Shown here one piece after another: positions 1 through 11,390 of a stretch of DNA of 64,000 nt. Made by a program: the position numbers and the translations under genes. Each line of letters opens with the position of its first letter. Position 1 is the stretch's first letter. Source of the stretch: Rhipicephalus microplus (taxonomy: Eukaryota; Arthropoda; Arachnida; Ixodida; Ixodidae); assembly GCF_043290135.1 (NCBI RefSeq), contig NW_027464589.1, forward strand, positions 3,601,001 to 3,665,000. Direction: 5' to 3'. The notes under the pieces were generated by a model that ran no database searches, was not told where the DNA came from, and saw nothing but the letters and a program-made list of their open reading frames with translations.

Positions 1-606
1 ATGAAAAGCTCTTCCACGTATACTTCGCCCTTGAAAATGGCGCGAAGACATGGTTTATAAACCGGGAGGCAACACTGGCGACGTTGGAAGAGGTTCGTCG
101 TGAGTTTCTTGGCACTTTCGGTAACGCTGACTGACGCGAAAACGCACAACGCCTTCTTGAAGGACGCACTCAATAGCTGCATGAGAGCGTCGCCATGTCT
201 GCTGAGGATATGGTGCGTCTGTGCCACCGCGTGGAGCCCAAAATGCCCGAGGCTCAAAAGCGAAGCGATCTCATAACGGGCGTCAAAGAGCAGCTATTTG
301 GTTGTCTTGTGCGCAATCCGCCAACAACAGTGGACGAGTTAACCAGGGAGGCCACCGCAATAGAGCGTGCGCTGCAGCAACGGTACCGACAGTCTGATTG
401 CCCGGCCACCGGCGCAGCTGCAGGCGCCACAGCACTTACCACAAACGACAACATTTTCTACGCCACCTGATTAGACAAATTGTGCGTGAGAAGATCGCGA
501 AGGAGAACGCTAAGTACATATTGCAGTCATAGGCGCCCCCGCAGCAGGAATCCACGGTAGCCTCCGTCGCTGAAGTCGTCCGCGGGACTCCCACTCAAAC
601 GGGAAA
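1..606 (+). pseudogene. Gypsy gag fragment
   Basis: This is the capsid part of a Gypsy gag protein, which in a live element would form the particle shell. The frame is open near the left edge, hits a stop at about 132-134 and continues at 195-470. The piece reading VRNPPTTVDEL followed by an ATAIERAL stretch is nearly the same as in the gag at 56631-57575. The zinc knuckle that should follow is absent. The sequence at 471-606 still resembles the downstream gag of that relative and then jumps straight into reverse transcriptase. Confidence 0.75.
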
Positions 607-1338
607 AATGCCACTTTGGCTTCGAAGAACTCCAGTTCCTGGGACACGTGGTCAGTAGCGAAGGTGTCAAGCCTGACCCAGATAGAACTGCAGCTGTCGC
701 AAAGTTCGCAAGGCCTGTTGATAAGAAAGTGGTCAGGCGTTTTGGGGTCTCTGCGCCTACTACCGGCAATTTATAGAAGCTTTGCACACATCGCCTCCCA
801 ACTCACCCGCCTTACAAGGGAAGTTGTTGCGTTTGTATGGAGTGAAGAGCAAGAATCTTCGTTCAACGAGCTGCGACAGCGTCTACAAACTCTGCCTGTC
901 CTCGCTCACTTCGACGAGAATGCACCAACAGCCATCCACACAGACGCGAGCAATGTGGGCCTAGGTGCTGTTTATGTCCGATGCCAAGATGGTGTGGAGA
1001 GAGTAGTTACCTGCGCTAGCAGAACATTGACACGCGCCGATTCCAACTACTCGTCAACGAAGAAGGAGTGTTTGTCTGTCGCTTGGGCAGTTTCGAAGTT
1101 CCGCCCGTACTTATATGACCGCACTTTCCAAGTCGTAAGCGACCATCACTCTCTTTGTTGGTTGACCAACATGAAAGACCCATCTGGACGTTTAGCACGA
1201 TGGAGCTTATGGCTCCAAGAGTACCACATGGCCGTAGTTTACAAGTCCGGAAGGCAACACTTAGGCGCCGACTGCTTGTCAAGGTCACCGATTGAATCAC
1301 CGACTGGAGAGGATGATGAATTCACAGGTTTTTTTTAG
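607..1338 (+). pseudogene. Gypsy reverse transcriptase end and RNase H
   Basis: Sequence from about 607 encodes the reverse transcriptase connection region, including a GHVVSSEG motif, and then RNase H. The long open part is 616-1338, though its first codons are out of the ancestral frame. RNase H marks are [24 protein letters not shown] and [10 protein letters not shown]. The catalytic YxDD region and everything before it is deleted. In an intact element this enzyme removes RNA from the RNA-DNA hybrid during cDNA synthesis. Confidence 0.8.
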
Positions 1339-2613
1339 TTGTTGATGCAGCTATCATTTGTCGGCAACAACAAGATGATCGGGAGCTCACCTCGCTTATA
1401 GAATCCTTGAACCGATGAGCCGCCAAAGCACCAAGAGTGTTTTCGAAGAATTTATCGTCATTCTGTTTACGGGACAGAATTTTGTACAAAAAGAACTTTT
1501 CATCAACAGGTAGAAGCTATCTGCTGGTAGTTCCTGAAGCTCTCCGCGGCGAAATTTTAGAAGCCTGCCATGACAAAGCCACTACGGGCCACTTTGGTTT
1601 CACAAGAACACTGACACGCGTCAAAACAATTTTACTGGCGAAGAATCGCAGCAGAGGTGAAACATTACGTCCGAAAATGCATTGACTGTCATCGGCGCAA
1701 GGCCCCACCTGTCAAACCGACTGGGCTATTACATCCTGTGCCTGTGCCCGTGCCAGAAACTCCGTTTTCTCAAATCGGAATGGATCTGCTGGGCCCATGC
1801 CCAACATCGGACAGCGGCAACAACTGGGCTATAGTGGCGACGGGCTACCTCACCCGATACGCGGAGACCAAGGCAATCGCGAGTGGCACTGCAGCTGAAG
1901 CGGCCCAGTTCTTCATTGAGAACATTGTCCTGAGACATGGTGCTCCAGCTGTCGTCATAACAGACAAAGGTACCGCGTTTGAGCTTTTGCGCACTGTCCT
2001 TACCCTCCGTGGCACAGCGCCTAGGAAGACAACAGCTTACCACCCACAAACGCAAGGGCTTACAGAACGACTTAACAAGACAATCGCTGACATGCTTTGC
2101 ATGTGCGTCGACGTGGAACACAAGGATTGGGACCGAATATTGCCATACATCACATTCGCGAATAATACGGTGAGCCAGGAAACAACAAAAATGACGCCGT
2201 TCGCGTTGAGTCTTGGCAGAAAAGTTACTACGATGCTTGACGCCATGCTGCTTTACGATTGCAATGATTCTGAGACAGACGCCGCAGACTTCACTGAGCG
2301 TGCCGAGGAAGCAAGGAAGCTTGCCCGCGTCAGAATAATGAGCCAGCAGCAACTTGATGTCCAACGGTACAACCTTCGCCATCGATTCGTCATTTATCAA
2401 CCAGAAGATAGAGTCTGGGTTTGGTTTCCTGTACGACGACGAAGCCTCTCAGAGAAATTCCTACGCCGATACTTTGGACCCTACAAGGTTTTGCGCCGTC
2501 TTAGTGAAGTGACGTACGAAGTCGTGCCCAACGCCTCCTCCTTTTCGAAACGTCGCCAACATCGGCCTGAGACAGTGCACGTGGTCTGCATGAAACGTTA
2601 CCTTTCTCAGTGA
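1339..2613 (+). pseudogene. Gypsy integrase, frameshifted
   Basis: The integrase is split between an open stretch at 1437-1685 and a second at 1657-2613, so one frameshift lies at about 1657-1685. The zinc-binding end includes CIDCHRRK. The catalytic core shows the first aspartate in MDLLGPCP, the second in ITDKGTAF and the glutamate in the HPQTQGLTERLNK motif. The C-terminal part has the usual GPYKVLRRLS segment. The protein would insert the cDNA into the genome. It ends with TGA at 2611-2613, just before a purine tract. Confidence 0.8.
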
Positions 2614-2683
2614 TGCATACACCCGCTGGCCGCATCTCTACCTGTTGAGCATCGAGACGACGCTCACTCTGGCGGAAGGGTAA

Positions 2684-2868
2684 TGCCGCGTGCATCGCTG
2701 CATTTGGTGGCGAGAGAGCGCCGCCAACGAAAAACGCGGATTTGCTTGAGAGGAGCAGCGCAGGCGAGTGGAGTAGACGACAATCTTAGCGGCCTTCTCT
2801 GAGAGTGTCACTACGTGTTCCACTGTCCGTGTTTTTAACTAAACCCCCTGTATTTATAACCCGCGACA
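2684..2868 (+). repeat. Probable 3' LTR of Gypsy element 1
   Basis: A purine-rich tract (GGCGGAAGGGTAA) ends at 2683 and is followed by TGCCGCG; a matching end CGCGACA lies at 2862-2868. The 185-bp length is close to the 181-bp LTR of the related element at 52783-52963. The 5' LTR is outside the window, so the boundaries are inferred from the ends alone. Confidence 0.45.
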
Positions 2869-2894
2869 ATATTGTAAAGTTAAATTCCTGCAAA

Positions 2895-3290
2895 CGTAGC
2901 GTCTATCGCGCGAGGCGACCAAAAGGGTCACGGAGACCAACCAACATAGCGAATAGTGGTCAGTCACGATTGTGAACTGCCGCCCGTAGAGATATTGGTG
3001 GAACTTAGCACAGCAAAAACCACAGCGAGGCACTCTTGTTTAGTAAGGGTGTAATTCTTCTCGGCATTGCTCAACGAACGACTGGCGTAAGCGATGACTT
3101 GCTCGGTGTCATCGAAGCGCTGGATGAGCACGGCACCGAGACCGATGCTACTCGCGTCGGTGTGCACTTCTGTCGTGGCAGACGGGTCGAAATTGTGCAG
3201 TATGGGTCCAGACGTGAGAAGGAATTTAAGTTCGCGAAACGAGGCATCACACTCCGCTCTCCAGATGAAATCCTCATCTTTACAAAGCAC
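2895..3290 (-). pseudogene. Gypsy RNase H fragment
   Basis: The motifs HTDASSIGLGAVL and TKQECLAVVFAV identify RNase H. Reading on past the stop at 2964, a VTDHYSLCWL-like segment is still visible near 2930, after which homology ends. The integrase that should follow is absent. Confidence 0.75.
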
Positions 3291-3332
3291 TGAAGTGAAT
3301 GGGTAGGCAGTATGAGCAAACTTGGGCAGAAA

Positions 3333-4644
3333 TCAGCGGAAGTATGAACAGAGAACCAGAAAACTCCTTATTTCGCGTTGCGACAGCGGTTGTTTAAAAC
3401 AGGTAACTGCAGCAATCTTCTGAGGGTCTGGGCGCACACCACGTTTGTCTACAAGATGACCAAGTACAAGTGCTTCTCGCTGACCTATGTGACATTTCTT
3501 GGAGCTCATGGTAAGGACAGCTTGTTCAAGGCATGTAAAAACAACGTCAAGTCGATGGTTGTGTTCAGCTAAAGTGCGTTCAAAAATGACGATGTCGTCG
3601 AGGTAACATAAACAAATCTCCCATTTGAGACCAAGCAGTACCGTTTCCATAAACCTTTCAGAGGTCGTAGGGGTGTTGCACAAACCAAACGGCATGACAT
3701 TGAATTCAAACAAGCCATCTCGCGTGACAAAAGCGGTTTTCTCTTTGTCGGCGGAATGCATAGGTACCTGTCAATAGCCCGATCGGAGGTCTACAGATGA
3801 GAAGTAAGGTGCCGATCGAAGACAGTCAATAACGTCGTCTATGCGAGGAAGCGGATGCACATCCTTTTTCGTCACCAAATTCAGACGCTCGTAGTCGGCG
3901 CAAAACCTCCAGAACCCGTTTTCTTTTCTTCACAAGGATGGCCGGTGCATCCCAGGGGCCAGAAGATTTTTGAATGGCGCCCTTAGTCATTATGTCTTCC
4001 ACCTGTTCGGCGATCACCTTGTGCTCTGATGGGGACACATGGTATGGTTTCTGCCTTATGGCATGCGTGGACCTATTGTCAATCCTGTGGCAAGCCCGCG
4101 TATTGGGAACACAAACTTTCGTAGCGTCCTGGGTGAAATCAAACAATGAAGCATGCCGGCTAAGGACGTTGACCAGGGCTTCACGCTTCTCAGAGAGTAG
4201 TGCCTTACTAATTATGTTCAGAAACGTCAAAGAGTCTTCGGGCACACCAGGGCTAGTCTCATGCGCCCGGAATTCATTCGAGGCGTGATTGCTTGAGGCG
4301 ACAATATTAAGGTTCGTATCTGCTTCAAATGAGGCTAGTCGCCTACCGCTTGGAAGCACAACAGACTGGTTAGACAAATTTGACACCCACAATGTACTTG
4401 TGCCACAGGCCACAGAGACAACACAGCGAGGCACGAGCACACCCTTCTTTGCGACGATTGATGGCATCAGCTCAACAACAGCGTCAAATACATCGTTGTC
4501 GGCACTAGCAACAGTAATTTGAACGCTGAATAATGAACGGGGTGGTACGACGGAATCTTCACAGACGGCGAGGGTGTGCGAACAAGTGGCAGGTTGGTCG
4601 GCAAACAAAAGGAGAGACAAAAAGCTCGCCGGTACCACAATCAA
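3333..4644 (-). pseudogene. Gypsy reverse transcriptase, frameshifted
   Basis: Two open stretches (4644-3826 and 3761-3333) encode the reverse transcriptase. The first shows HAIRQKPYHVSP and then KGAIQKSSGPWDAPAILVKK, after which the frame slips near 3900. The second has [12 protein letters not shown] and the catalytic CYLDDIVIF. The domain order and the YLDD motif are standard for Gypsy. The fragments cannot give a working enzyme. Confidence 0.8.
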
Positions 4645-4957
4645 GAGTGGAACCGCATTGTTGCAGGAAATCTAGACCCAGAATCATAATATGCGTTGAT
4701 TTAGCAAGCACTGTGAATTCGGCTTGATAGACGTTATTAGAGAAATAGACACTCGCGGTACACACACCAAAAGGTCGTAGCAATTCTTCCCTCACAGCAC
4801 GAAGTGTGCTAGCATTATCCCACTTGAACATCACCTTATGGCCTAGTTGGGTTTCGAAATCTATGCTCATAACGGAGAGACTTGCTCCTGTGTCCACTAA
4901 AGCTGTCGTTGCAACATTGTTCACAGAAACACAAATCTTGCTATGACGCATAGTCAC
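4559..4957 (-). pseudogene. Gypsy aspartic protease
   Basis: This 132-residue open stretch contains the retropepsin motif LVDTGASLSVMS and a later MILGLDFL, the two signatures of retroviral-type aspartic proteases that cut the gag-pol polyprotein. It lies between the zinc knuckle and reverse transcriptase, as expected. It overlaps the next open stretch (to 4644) in another frame, which is a frameshift. Confidence 0.75.
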
Positions 4958-5185
4958 GCGTGGAGGCGTAGCGGCATGTAGCTGAAGATGACTGGCGACG
5001 TCACCTCCATCTGTTACGCCGCCTAGTTTACCGGCGGTGGTGAAGTGGGACGTCGTCGAGGAGATGGGGATCTTCGGTAGCGTTAAGGTGGTGGCGTCAA
5101 GCTCCGCACAGACACCGGTGAGTCACTGCGGTGATTCCTCCGATGGTTTGGCCTGCTGTCAGAGTCTGAGGGCCTGGTTGTCACG

Positions 5186-6239
5186 TCAACGTGTCAACGT
5201 GCTGATTGCTGCCCCGTAGAAAGTGCGTGGTCGCCCATAGGACGGTGCTTCCGTGCGACAGCGATGGAGGCAGAATCGGGCGACGTGACCACGGATGCCA
5301 CAGTAAAAGCAAATGGGACGTTCGCGGGGTGCGCTGATGTCAGCAGAAGAATGGTGGTTGGCCGTTTCATGCCTGATAATCGGTAGTTGGTCTGCGCCCA
5401 TATTCGTCATCTACTGGGTATTACGGACGCATAGTTTGGCTTAGCCCTCGAGGACGAGGCGTGTAGTTGTAGGCATCAAGGGATCAAGGGCGTTGATAGT
5501 CGTAGCACTTAAGTCACAGGGAGGAAAGGGTTCTTGGACATTAAGTGCCGGCCGAGAAGCCGCCTCGCGTAGGTCGTGCTCTTCGCGCACTACTTGGCGT
5601 ATCATGTACGTGAGATCCGATGAGGTTGGATACACGTCGACACTGGCGACATTAGTGACGTTAGACAGGCGGCCAAACTTTGGTTTAATTCACCGCGCTT
5701 TCTGTGCTTCAAACGTACGGCAGTGCTTGATAACGTCACTTACATGCTCTAAACTTTTTCTTGCGATGAGGAACTGCTAAACGTCCCCCGCGATTCCTTT
5801 TAGAAGATGACCAACCTTGTCCTTCTCTGTCGTCTAGGGTTCCAGTGCCCTGCACAACTTGAGCACTTCCTCAGTATACGTCGTGCAGGTTTTCCCAGGG
5901 ACTTGCGTTCGTTGCATAAGAGTTTGCTCGGCACGCTTTTTCTTCGCTGCCGGATCCCCGAAGGACAACCTGATTTCATCGACGAACTTCCACCACGTCG
6001 TCAGGCTTTTTTCATGGTTTTCAAACGATACAGATGCGGTTCCTCTGAGAAAGAGTCCCAGATTATTGAGCTGGCTGGTGGCAGATCAGCAAGTCGTCGG
6101 CTTCGGCGAAGCTCTGCGTATTGCACCTCAGCGGTCAATGAGTCGCCGTTCATCAGGGGCGCCGTTATCGTACCCCGCACCTTTCACCAAAATCGTTACG
6201 ATGAGGCATGTTAAATTAAGAGCCAATGGCGAAGGGTAG
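5186..6239 (-). pseudogene. Gypsy gag with zinc knuckle
   Basis: The - strand encodes a gag capsid with motifs such as TTWWKFVDE (near 5990) and a TYTEEVLKLC segment (near 5870). A CCHC knuckle reading CFYCGIRGHVARFC follows at about 5270-5310. The protein would package element RNA, and the knuckle would bind it. The coding sequence is broken into pieces, open only at 5441-5635 and 5186-5410 on that strand. The + strand frames over the same bases are antisense shadows. Confidence 0.7.
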
Positions 6240-6631
6240 CCGTGCCGACACCGAGCTGCTTCCAAAACAGACCACTCGGTTCTACATTTCCTCTCTTAAC
6301 ACGTTGCCGCTTCAGCGTAGCAGTATTATGAATCGAAACGCTGCGTTCCTGTACTTTCGCTCTCACCACCTAGTTCATTATTTCGCTTCTTACTTATCAG
6401 TGTCGTCTTTGCTTTTTTAAAATCTAGGTGAGCACGAGCTCTTATGATTCTACGATCACTGCATTGAATTTCGCCAACTACGTCGACATCCTGTACAGTG
6501 CCTGGGTGGGCACACAGAATAAAGTATATTTCATTTTTAGTTTCGCCATTAGGACTTCGCCACGTCCACATACGGTTAGTCCATTTTCTGAAGAAGGTAC
6601 TCAAGATCCGTAAAATATTACGTTCAGCGAA
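6240..6631. other. No gene recognised
   Basis: This spacer lies between Gypsy element 2 and the CR1-like LINE. Two short overlapping open frames are present but resemble nothing I know, and no repeat structure stands out. Confidence 0.5.
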
Positions 6632-6969
6632 CTTTTAATTTTTATTTATTTACACTCGTACTCACAGCGCCATTCAGGCATTACAGTGGGGGGGGGGGAT
6701 TACACAAAAAATTTATAAATCGTACATTTCAAGAACATTGGTAGTGAAAAACTAAGGAGAAATAGCGGCATACATTGTTGTCAATACACGTGAATTACAT
6801 AAAGATCCGCTAATCCAGACTAAGAGAGAAAACAAAAATGAAATTTATACTGTACAAACATAAAAAAATACAGAAACGATGTGATAAAAACTAAACACTG
6901 CATAAAATTCGACTGCAGCTGAAGACAGAATGAGATGTCAAAAAGCAGCCGCAAAAGCTTCGTTATCTA

Positions 6970-9736
6970 TTATGCTGACCTTGTCAGCAGGCATACCATT
7001 CCATTCAGAAATATTTTTGGGGAAAAAGTGCTTTTAAAATGATTAGTTCTGCAGATATATTCTCTAACCTTGAGCTGATGATCTGTTTGTCTTGATACAT
7101 AATGGGCCTGAAGAATATACTGATTACGGTATATTCCAATGTGGCCATGATATATATTGTAAAAAAGCTTCAAGCGCGAAATTGCCTTCTTTTTTCTAGG
7201 AGCTCCCATTTTAAAGTTTCCTTTGTAGCAGTAATGCTAAGGTTTATCTCATAGCTACCGATAACGTATCTTGCAGCCATGTTCTGAACTTGCTCAAGCT
7301 TGTCGCAATCGGCATTTGTGGGAGGATCCCACACCGTACACCCATACTCTAATATTGGTCTGACGTAGCTCTTGTAGAGAAGATCGCGGGCCTGCTGAGG
7401 AAACAGCTTTGTTTTACGCCGCAGGAATCCCAACACCTTACATGCCTTTGCAGTAACGTAGTCGACGTGCCTGTGCCAACACATGGATGATGTAAGAATC
7501 TGAAACAGTTTGTAATGGAGAACCAGACAGACTATGGAGTGTCGAAGCCATACGTTTTTCGTGAAATGCATATGATCAGTTTTCTGCACGTTTATTTGCA
7601 TATGTTAGTAATAGATTGATTGATTGATATGTGGGGTTTAACGTCTCAAAACCACTATATGATTATGAGAGACGCCGTAGTGGAAGGGATGTTAGTAATA
7701 GCATCAGTTTTCCATTTTCGTTTAATCATTTTGTAAAAGACCGGTATCATCGACGCTTGTAACTTCCCTATGTATTATTAGATCATCAGCAAACAATCTG
7801 ATGGAAAAGCAATGGTGTCTGGAAGATCATTCATGGATAATAAAAAGAGCAAGGGGCCCAATACTGAGCCCTGAGGGACACCAGAAATTACGCTAGCCAT
7901 ACCCGATTTTGCACCAGTTATTACTACGTACTGAGAACGCAAGGACAAGTATTCCCGAATTCATGTTATCACCTGTTCATTGATATTAAACCAACGTAGC
8001 TTACATACAAGCAGCTCGTGATCTACAAGGTCGAACGCTTTCCTGAAGTCTACAAATATCGAATCAACGCAGGAGCATTCATCCAGTGAACTACAAACTT
8101 CGTGAACAAATTCTGTTAATTGAGTTATACAAGAAAGCCCTCGTCTTAAACCATGCTGTCTTGGATTAAGAAGATTTTGATTGGTTATGTGTGTCATTAC
8201 ACTGCTGCACAAGACATGCTCTAATATTTTGCAGGCTATACTTGTCAGAGATATTGGTCTGTAATTGTTTACTAGTTCACGAAGACCTGATTTATACACA
8301 GGCACAACGCATTCCCCCTTCCAGTCGCATGGCAGGCTTCCCGTTCTCAATGATTACGAGTATAGAACCTTATAGTATAGAACCTATATATTGTATAGAA
8401 CTTATATATGAATGGTGCACAAATTTTGAGAAAACTGCCTCTCAATTCATCCGGTCCTCCTGCTTTGCCAGGGTCTAAGTGTTCGAGAAGACACTGGATG
8501 CCGTTTTCATCAACAGCTACGTCGTCTATATCTGTCATACATCTGTTAGTAGGCGTAGGCAAAACGCTGTTTGACGAACACGACGAAAATATGGAGGAAA
8601 AAAATGTGTTAAAGCAGCCGGCCTTATCTAAATTATTTACCATTTCTTTACTGTCGTGCTAAAGCGAAGGAATGCACGCTCTATCTTTTTTATTACATTT
8701 TACCAGATTCCCGAACAACATTTTTGTTGTTTTCAATCCAGAAGGAAGATCGTTGAAAAATTGTTTTTTCGCATGATGAATTTTTGTTTGCAGAAGTTTT
8801 GTGATGGTTTCAAGTTGCCGGCAAGTCTCAGAGGTGGGTTTTTTCTTAAATTTTGTATATATCCTATTCCGTTTACCGGTAAGGCGCCGCTGCTCATCAT
8901 TAAACCATGGCTTCGATTTAGTACGACGTGTAGTCTGCACCCATCACGGCACGTACTTTTCTTGTACGTCAAACATTTTTGTTTTAAAAAGGAGCCATAA
9001 CTCTTGAATGCTGCAAGCACCAGCAGGGTGTTTGAAATCTGGAAAGAAAGCTTCCAGTGCAAGGCCTATATGGTTTACGTTTCTCTGGCTGTATATATAC
9101 ATCTTTCTTGATGCGGCTCTCTGAGTCTTTTCGTATGTTAGCTTCATTTCACACAAAATAGCTTTATGGTCGCTAATGCCAGGTACCAACAAAACCATTT
9201 TTTCCCAGTTTGGCTGATTAGTTAAATAGAAGTCTCGTGCTTATTTGCTTTACCATCTGAGTTAAGGAAAAGCTGCTAAGCATGTTCAACATTTCCTTTG
9301 CTGCTGCAGATGTATCCCTCGCACTGGAAGACTGATCATTCCACGAAAGCTCTGGAATATTAAAGTCCTCGTCTATAACAAGATATTCAGTATGGACGGT
9401 CTCTAGTGTCTTTGAAAAATTGGTCATGACAGTTGTAGAATTTGCAGGAGGCGTATAAAATGAGCACACTGATAATGTTTTTCCATTTGGCAATCTGATC
9501 TTGCACCATACATCCTCGCAAGTGCCGCCACCTAGATCAAGTGCGGAACAAGACAGCGAACTATCAACAAGTATAAGTATAAAGACCCCACCGCCATGAC
9601 GATTTCTATCGTTCCTAAAGCAGTTGTAACAGCTTGGAAAGATCTCGGCGTCTCTTACGTCATCATCTAGCCATGATTCGGTTCCAAGCACAATGCTTGG
9701 TTTTACCATGCAAAGCAGGTTATGGAAATCTTCCAC
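6970..9736 (-). pseudogene. LINE ORF2: endonuclease and reverse transcriptase
   Basis: ORF2 is split among at least seven open stretches. The apurinic-type endonuclease is at 9736-9218 (GTESWLDDDV, RHGGGVFILI). The reverse transcriptase shows NNYRPISLTSIACKILEHVL and DFRKAFDLVDHELL at 8350-7961. The thumb and C-terminal part lie at 7601-6970, with RPILEYGCTVWDP as in other CR1-like elements. The palm between 7961 and 7701 is badly mutated. It cannot be functional. Confidence 0.8.
7615..7688 (-). mobile_element. 74-bp retro-insertion with 13-bp target duplication
   Basis: The 13-bp word ATGTTAGTAATAG flanks this segment at 7602-7614 and 7689-7701. The insert begins (ATTG)n on the + strand, the reverse of a simple-repeat 3' tail, and contains TGTGGGGTTTAACGTC. 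It looks like a very short SINE or the 3' tip of a LINE, with its 3' end at 7615. It sits in the reverse transcriptase of LINE copy A, so it is younger than that element. Confidence 0.8.
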
Positions 9737-9810
9737 TTGTTTTTGATGCTACGGCAATGGACCACCAGGAAAGCTACATCTGCTATAAAGCTGCGCATGC
9801 GTCATGTCGT

Positions 9811-10717
9811 TTACACAACCTGGCCGCGACTTTCATCGTACACGTATATTTGCCTATTTAAAAACAGTTTATAATATTTCATATTTACGCGAACACCGTT
9901 AGAAGCATTACTTTTAGCGAATTCCCAGGGAAACTTTCTTTTCTTGCGCACTGCCTCTGAGAAATCTTCTAATATACTAATACTGGAGCCTTTTAGCTTC
10001 TTAGCGTTGGCTAAGATCGTCTGTTTGTCTTTGTACGTTGAAAACATTCCAATAAGTGGTCTAGGTTCGTTATTCTGGTACCGTCCAAGCCTGTGTGCCC
10101 GCTCAATTTTCACTGACGATAATCCTAAACCGGATACGATTTCTTGAACTTTTTTTCTCAGAAGCAGTGGGCAATTCACGACATTCACTGTCAGCGACAC
10201 CATAAAATGTCAAGTTTCATCGCCTGCTGCGGTTTTCCAAGTCATCCACTTTAGCGGATAAATCCTTTACGATACTATGCGTATCTTCAGTTTTCTTTCT
10301 GCATTCTGTCACAGCTTCTTTTAAGTTTGCGAACTCGCCTATTGCACTTTCCAATGAACCTATTTGCGAGTTAAGCTCTTGTATAGCTGTGTTACTTTGA
10401 TTTTGCGACGTCTCAATAGCCTGTAATTTTACCTTTTTGTCTTTCTGACCATCCATAATTTGATTTAGTGCCTCTGCCGTAGTCGAACCATGGTTTAACT
10501 CAACGTCACAACACAGAAACAAAAGCAAGAAATAAAACGCGTATCTGCGTAGTAAAACAGAGTGACGTCTAGTATAACAACACACAACACGGCATTTCGA
10601 GTCCGTGCTTAAGCTACAGGGCGTGACCGGCATCATGAATACACAAAAGATGAAACCCTCATTTGAACAACCACCGACCTCCATTGGCAGAAGAAAATGC
10701 GTGAGTGGCACGGTCAT
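9811..10717 (-). pseudogene. LINE ORF1 with decayed 2A motif
   Basis: Two open stretches (10717-10217 and 10203-9811) form a broken ORF1, the RNA-binding protein of LINE particles. The N-terminus is hydrophobic and ends in DVELNHGS at 10507-10484, a damaged form of the 2A consensus DxExNPGP. A heptad-like coiled coil follows, then an RRM-like part with KIERAHRLGRY and EDFSEAVRKKRKFPWE. The same parts in the same order are found in ORF1 at 38145-39065. Confidence 0.7.
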
Positions 10718-11027
10718 GTTGGTGCCGGCCTCACGCTTCGTTGCTGTACTGATCTAGTCCTGCTTTTATACTTGGTAGACATGGCCTTCATCCGCCCAGG
10801 TTTCGTTGATCGGCTGTTGACACTGTCCAAAGGGGTAGCCGGGCACACACCGCAGTCGTCGTCCTGGCCTCGGTCCTCGACTCTGCACCGTGTAGTCACC
10901 GATGTATTTCGCTCAGTGCTTGCGCTGTCATTACGATGATCTGCATTTGCGGCGAAAAGTAGATAACCGGCGTCAGCAAAAGAAAATGCGGGAGGGGCAT
11001 GGTCATGTTGGTGCCGGCCTCACGCTC
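10692..11027 (-). repeat. Tandem 5' unit of LINE copy A (289-bp period)
   Basis: About 50 bp starting at 10692 recur at 10981 with some 90% identity, including GTCATGTTGGTGCCGGCCTC, giving a 289-bp period with one full unit and a short second. It covers the start of ORF1 and the probable promoter. Compare 39038-39637 and 45824-46336. Confidence 0.65.
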
Positions 11028-11159
11028 TTTAATAATCACTCTCCTCTGGCATTTTTAAAGCCGATGCCATATTCTCCCACAGCACTGTCTCCGGCCAGTT
11101 TCTTGCCTACTGTGGCAATAAAGTCGCCTATCCGAATAGTGTTTACTGTTGCATTACTT

Positions 11160-11390
11160 TATAACGACTGACTCTACGTCTTCATAGAGATGAACGCCCG
11201 GAAAAACGGACGGACGGACGCACCTATGAACGCATGGACGGACAGACAGGCAGACAGGCGCATGGATGGAACGGACGCAAGGACGAAAGCAAGAACGGAT
11301 GGACGGACAGAAGCACAGAAGAACGCTTCACCGCAATCATCACCATTCACTTCATAGATATGTTGTGTTTTCTTTAGAGTACACAATTAG
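11160..11390 (+). repeat. Dispersed repeat with GGAC/CGGA tetranucleotide core
   Basis: A degenerate run of ACGG/GGAC units (about 11200-11330) is followed by a flank reading ATCATCACCATTCACTTCAT. Similar core and flank pairs occur at 20290-20600 (inverted) and 29970-30180, with only the flank near 24080-24115. This suggests one interspersed family carrying an expandable simple repeat. Confidence 0.5.

Larger units (their letters stand above)
1..2868 (+). mobile_element. Ty3/Gypsy element 1, internally deleted
   Basis: This is a decayed Gypsy-type LTR retrotransposon whose left end lies outside the window. The order is gag fragment, RNase H with the end of reverse transcriptase, integrase, purine tract and a probable 3' LTR, which is the normal Gypsy order. 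Protease and most of the reverse transcriptase are missing, with the junction near 606. Gag and integrase closely resemble the - strand element at 52783-58009, so the two are one family. Several stops and frameshifts show it is dead. Confidence 0.85.
2895..6239 (-). mobile_element. Ty3/Gypsy element 2, truncated
   Basis: A second Gypsy element lies on the - strand: gag from about 6239, zinc knuckle near 5300, protease near 4900, reverse transcriptase at about 4300-3333 and RNase H fading out near 2895. No integrase and no LTR are found, so the 3' part was lost where it meets element 1. Many frameshifts show it is old. Confidence 0.85.
6632..11027 (-). mobile_element. CR1-like LINE copy A, decayed
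   Basis: This is a - strand non-LTR retrotransposon, nearly full length but mutated. It runs from a partly repeated 5' region (11027-10692) through ORF1 (10717-9811), endonuclease (9736-9218) and reverse transcriptase (8643-6970) to an A-rich tail seen as TTTTAATTTTTATTTATTT near 6632. Its 3' untranslated motif (CAGCGCCATTCAGGCATTA near 6670) is shared with the fragment ending near 40780, so the two belong to one family. The reverse transcriptase is interrupted by a 74-bp insertion at 7615-7688. Confidence 0.85.

Noticed and set aside
5493..6239. Overlapping + strand open frames of 95-135 codons
   Set aside because: They are antisense to the gag region of Gypsy element 2, whose motifs read on the - strand.
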